Positions 60,210-64,000 of a stretch of DNA of 64,000 nt are shown in pieces. The first letter of the stretch is position 1, and each line of letters opens with the position of its first letter. This DNA is from Uranotaenia lowii. Lineage: Eukaryota; Arthropoda; Insecta; Diptera; Culicidae. A model generated the notes under the pieces. That model saw only the letters and a program-made list of their open reading frames with translations, was not told where the DNA came from and did no database searches. The stretch is from positions 317,468,105 to 317,532,104 of the forward strand of contig NC_073692.1 of NCBI RefSeq assembly GCF_029784155.1, in the 5' to 3' direction. Position numbers and translations under genes: made by a program.

Positions 60210-61929
60210 TCCCTATAGACTCGAAAACTACTGAACCGATTTGCGGGAAACTTGGCAGATGGGGGTATTGAAGGCCGGGGAAGGTTCATATAATAGTTTG
60301 GGACCCCTCCCTCTTCTTGGAAGGGGGGAGGGGGTCATATAAATAAAAGTGATAAATCTTCATAACTCGAGAACTGATCATGCAAATGGAACCAAATTTG
60401 GCATGGGAGTGTATTTCGGTACGAGGAATGTTTCTATGATGGTTTGGTACCCCTCCTTCCTTCCAGTGGGGAGATAGGAAGGGGGGAGGGGGCCTACCTT
60501 ACAATTTTTTACATATCTGGAGAACTAATCAAGCAAATGGAACCAAATTTGGCATGGAAGGGAAGTGTAATACGAGAAATCGTTCTATGATTATTTCAGA
60601 CCCCTCCCTCTTTCCAGTGAAGATTCAAGTAGGAGGGGAGGAGCCTTTAACAACTTTTTTATTACATGACTTGAAAACTATTCGAGCAAATGAAACAAAG
60701 TTTGGTTTGGAAGGGTTTTTGGGTACGATTAATAGTTCTTTGAATATTTGGTACCTCTCCCTCTGTCAGTTGAGGAGATAGAAAGTGGGGAGGGGGCTCC
60801 TTTACTGTTTTCAGCATTACTGGAAAAATAATCAAGCAAATGGACCCGGATTTGGCGTGGGAAGATATTTGATTACGAGAAATGTTTCTATGATATTTTT
60901 AAAAACCTCCGTTTTCAAGGCGGAAAATCTTGAGGGATGAGGGTGCTCCCATACAATTTTTCACATCACTCGGGAACATACCCAGCAAATGGAATGAAAT
61001 TTGGTTGGGAGGGTATTTGAACACAAGAAATGTTTCTGTGAATAATTGGTACTACTCCCAGTTGCGTGATAGGAAGGAGGGAGGGGCTCCTTTACATTTT
61101 TCGAATAACTCGAGAACTTATGGAAACAACTTTGGCATAGAAAAGCATTGGGGATACAGTTAAAGAAGACGAGAGCTTACATACGATAGTTTTGCATGAA
61201 CCAAGAACTTTTCTAACAAATGGAACCAAATATGGTATCCAAACAATTATACAATCGAACAAATGGACAGAATTGGGCATCGGATTGTATTTGAATACAC
61301 GGAATGTTTGTTCTTGATCCCGTCCTTTCAGGTAGGGGAGAGGTGGGAAGAAGGGTTTAGATACAAATTTTATAGCATAGGTAACTCGACAACTAATAAA
61401 GCAAACGAAACCAAATTTGGCATGAGAGGGAATTCGAGCACAAGAAATGTTTTTCCGGTGGCTTAGCACCCCTCGTTCCATTCAGTGGAACGGTAAAAAG
61501 TGGGAAGAGGCATATATGTGAAATTTGGAACATTCTCAAAATTTGTATAATAATACGTAAACGAATAGGTATAATAAGAGTCCCGTGACGATATTTTGTT
61601 ACAAAAAGTGTTTCTAGGATAGTTAGAGACCCTTTTCACATAAAAAAAGACAACGGAGAAAATAAAAAAAATAAAAAAATATTTCGTCATAGGTTATAAA
61701 CTTATGAAGCAAAGAAATCAAGAGTCATAAATAGGAATAAAACACGGATTAAAAAAAAATGAATTAAGATTTAAAAATAAAAAGAGTTGCAATTTTATTT
61801 TGAAAGAACATTTTTATGTTTTTCAAATTGGATTTAAAATTTTGTGCAAAAAAAATAAAAGTTTAATAACTAGGTACCACAAATTTCAATAATTTTGAAA
61901 GGTGTAGCAAAGCACACCGGGTCAGCTAG
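60135..61929 (+). mobile_element. Helitron-like element, copy B
   Basis: It starts TCTATATATATAAAAATGAA directly after the CTAG of copy A, followed by a TCTG microsatellite (60151-60208) and the CTACTGAACCGATTT block. About nine 150-bp units follow (60391, 60545, 60690, 60848, 61000, 61412 and others). The 3' hairpin is at 61901-61918 and CTAG at 61926-61929. There is no Rep/helicase and no TSD, as expected for a non-autonomous Helitron. Confidence 0.7.
60151..60208 (+). repeat. (TCTG)n microsatellite
   Basis: About 14 TCTG units near the 5' end of copy B. The same position in copy C has about 6, and in 3033-6753 it has become TTTG. Confidence 0.9.
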
Positions 61930-63883
61930 TATATATATAAAAATGAATTTCTGTCTGTCTGTCTTTCTGTCTGTTCCCTATAGACTCAGAAACTACTAAA
62001 CCGATTTACAAGAAACTTGGCAGGTGGGGGAAATACAGGCCAGGGAAGGTTTTTATTATGGTTTGGGATCCCTCCCCCTAACAGGAAGGGAGGGAGGGGC
62101 CACCCAATCAAAAGACATTTTTTGCATAACTCAAGAACCAATCAAGCAAATGGTATCAGATTTGGCATGGGGTGGCATTTGGGAACGGGGAATATTCCAA
62201 TGAATATAAGGTACCCCTCCCTCCTCTCAGTGGGATGATAGGAAGGGGGGATGGGGGCTACCATACAATTTTTAATATAACTCGAAAACCAATCAAGATA
62301 TTGGAACCAAATTTGGCATGGGAAGGTATTTGGATACGAAAAATATTTCTATGATTATTTGAGACCCCTTCCTCTTTCCAGTAGGGAGATATAAAGGGGG
62401 GAGGGGCCCTCTTTTATATTTTTTTTTCATAACTCAAATAATAATCAAGCAAATGGAACCAAATTTGGCATGGGCAGATATTTGGGAACGTGACAAGTTC
62501 TAATGATTGTTTGAGACCCTTTCCTTCTTCCAGCGAAAGGAAAGAGGGAGGGAAGTTCCATACAATTTTTATTGCATAACTCAAGAACTACAACAGCGAA
62601 TGAAACCAAATTTGGCATGGAACGATATTTGGGTACGAGAAATGCTTCTTTGAATATTTGGTATCCCTCACTCCTTCAAAAAGGTGGATGTAAAGGGTCT
62701 AGAGGTCTCCTTTACAATTTTCAGTATAACTGGAGAGCTGATCGAGCAAATTGAACCATATTTTGCATATGAGGGTATTTCCACTCGAGCAATGTTTCTA
62801 ATATAAATTGCAGCCCCACCTTTTTTCAACGGAAAGATATAAAGAGGGAAAGAGGCTACCATACAATTTTTTTTGCTTAACTTGAGAATTTATAGAGCAA
62901 ATGAAATAAAATTTGGTATCAAAAACTATTTGAGTACAAAAAATACTTTTATGAATATTTAGTTCTCAGCCCTCCATTCAATGGGGCGAATGGAAGGGGG
63001 ATGGTACTTCCTTTCAAGTTTATGCATAACTCAATAATTTACATCGCAAATAAAACCAAGTTTGGCATGGGATGGTATTTCAATACAAGACATTTTTTTT
63101 TATGTCAAACAATTCCTTTCCTGCAATTCCTTAACATGGAAAATAATGTTGATATGATTCCATGATTATCTGACACACCATTCTCCTTTCAGTGAGCAGG
63201 TACATAGGAGGAGGGAGGTGAGCCCAATACAATTTTGTTAGCATAAGTTCTCAATTAGAAGCCAACAAATGGAAACGAATATGGCATAGAAAGGTACTTG
63301 GTTACGAGATATGTTTCTTCGATTGTTATAGACCCTTACGCCTTAGTGTAGAGAGGAGAAGAAAGGAGGGGGTTCCATATAAATTTTGCTGTAAAGCTCA
63401 AAAAATTATCAACCAATGGAACAATATTTGATACAAGAAGATTTTTGGGAACGAAAAAATGGGTATGACTATTAAAGATCACGATCTCCATTCAGCAGGG
63501 AGAATTGAAGAACAGGGGAAGGGGGGTCTCTCTTATCAGTTTTTAACATAAATCCAGAAAATATCAAGCAAAACGAACCATATTTTATCAGTTGGATTGT
63601 TTGCGTACTATTTATTTGGAACCCTCTTTTTTAGTGCGAAGCTTAAAGAAACAGATTGAAATTATCAGATCTTTAACACAAATCAAAATTGAGAATATTA
63701 GTTTAAATTGTTTTCGTGTAGCAATCTGAAACTCCAGCTGCAGCTCTCATTTTATAGCGGTTGGTTTTTAATTATGTTATATTTTGATTCAAAATAATGC
63801 CAACAAAACAATATCAATTTGAATAAATTCTTAAAATATCATTCGATTTTGAAAGGTGGAGCAAAGCACACCGGGTCAGCTAG
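61930..63883 (+). mobile_element. Helitron-like element, copy C
   Basis: It begins TATATATATAAAAATGAA (the initial C is lost) directly after copy B, with a short TCTG run (about 61950-61975). 150-bp units lie at 62160, 62308, 62460, 62607, 62757 and beyond. The 3' hairpin GGTGG-AGC-AAA-GC-ACACC (63855-63872) has one mismatch. CTAG is at 63880-63883, followed by T. Confidence 0.7.
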
Positions 63884-64000
63884 TAAAATATATTTTAATT
63901 AGTTTTTTTTGCGATTTTTTTTTTCAAATTTTGAACCGCGAAGAACATAGAATGAGATATTTCCGGAATACGCCATGTCCAATATCGACATCAAATAGAC
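63884..64000. other. Flank of the tandem Helitron-like array
   Basis: AT-rich start, then unassigned sequence to the window end. Confidence 0.3.

Overview
The window is 64 kb of AT-rich eukaryotic DNA with no host gene that I can support. The best guess for the organism is a culicine-type mosquito or a close dipteran. The reasons are a degraded DD37E (ITmD37E-type) mariner transposase, a group known mainly from mosquitoes, a tRNA-derived SINE on the minus strand whose body resembles mosquito SINEs, several TA-flanked MITE families, and non-LTR retrotransposons. It reads as intergenic or large-intron DNA built almost entirely of nested mobile elements. All alignments were made by eye, so boundaries that rest on target-site duplications (TSDs) are firm to a base or two, and the others are approximate.

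Layout. 1-2900: a truncated Helitron-like fragment, a frameshifted non-LTR reverse transcriptase (488-1255), a GC-richer unique island and a hAT fragment. 3033-6753: a Helitron-like element holding an ITmD37E mariner (3045-4794), which itself holds a 456-bp MITE (3959-4414). 9047-11087: a hAT-type element (TSD ATAAAATC) holding a second hAT-type element (9298-10612, TSD GACTCAAG). 11195-12236: a MITE-plus-LINE chimera flanked by 238-bp direct repeats. 14306-21790: a long TA-flanked inverted-repeat element enlarged by a 600-bp palindrome, a copy of the same chimera, a GTGACGTGAATTCAC-word element with further insertions, and a LINE with an intact 448-codon RT open frame (20222-21568). 22530-33500: decayed repeats, a 140-bp tandem repeat, a piggyBac-like terminus and a MITE carrying a tRNA-like Pol III promoter.

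34757-37590 and 45750-48130 are two arrays of a degenerate 8-bp satellite (AGATTCTC); the first is split by a foldback element. Between them lie a 946-bp MITE (37951-38896), a unique island, and a 4.4-kb hAT-type element (40613-45046, TSD ACTGTAAC) that contains another hAT-type MITE and a retroposon with 28-bp TSDs. 48448-52478 holds two TA-MITE families and a 914-bp hAT-type MITE. 53231-63883 is dominated by Helitron-like elements with 150-bp internal repeats: three forward copies lie head to tail at the right end, and reverse-oriented units carry a Transib-like MITE (57581-58566) whose terminus is CACAGTG.

The clearest candidate for something undescribed is a set of six or seven TA-flanked MITE families. 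They share a terminal frame (G-rich start, then GGGGTA, then a family-specific word). Each repeats its own word, usually twice near an end and again inside, forward in the left half and reverse in the right half. This looks like co-diverging transposase binding sites. The other strong structures are the tandem Helitron-like array, the Transib-like MITE with its paralogous empty sites, and the 238-bp duplicated flanks around the retroposed chimera.
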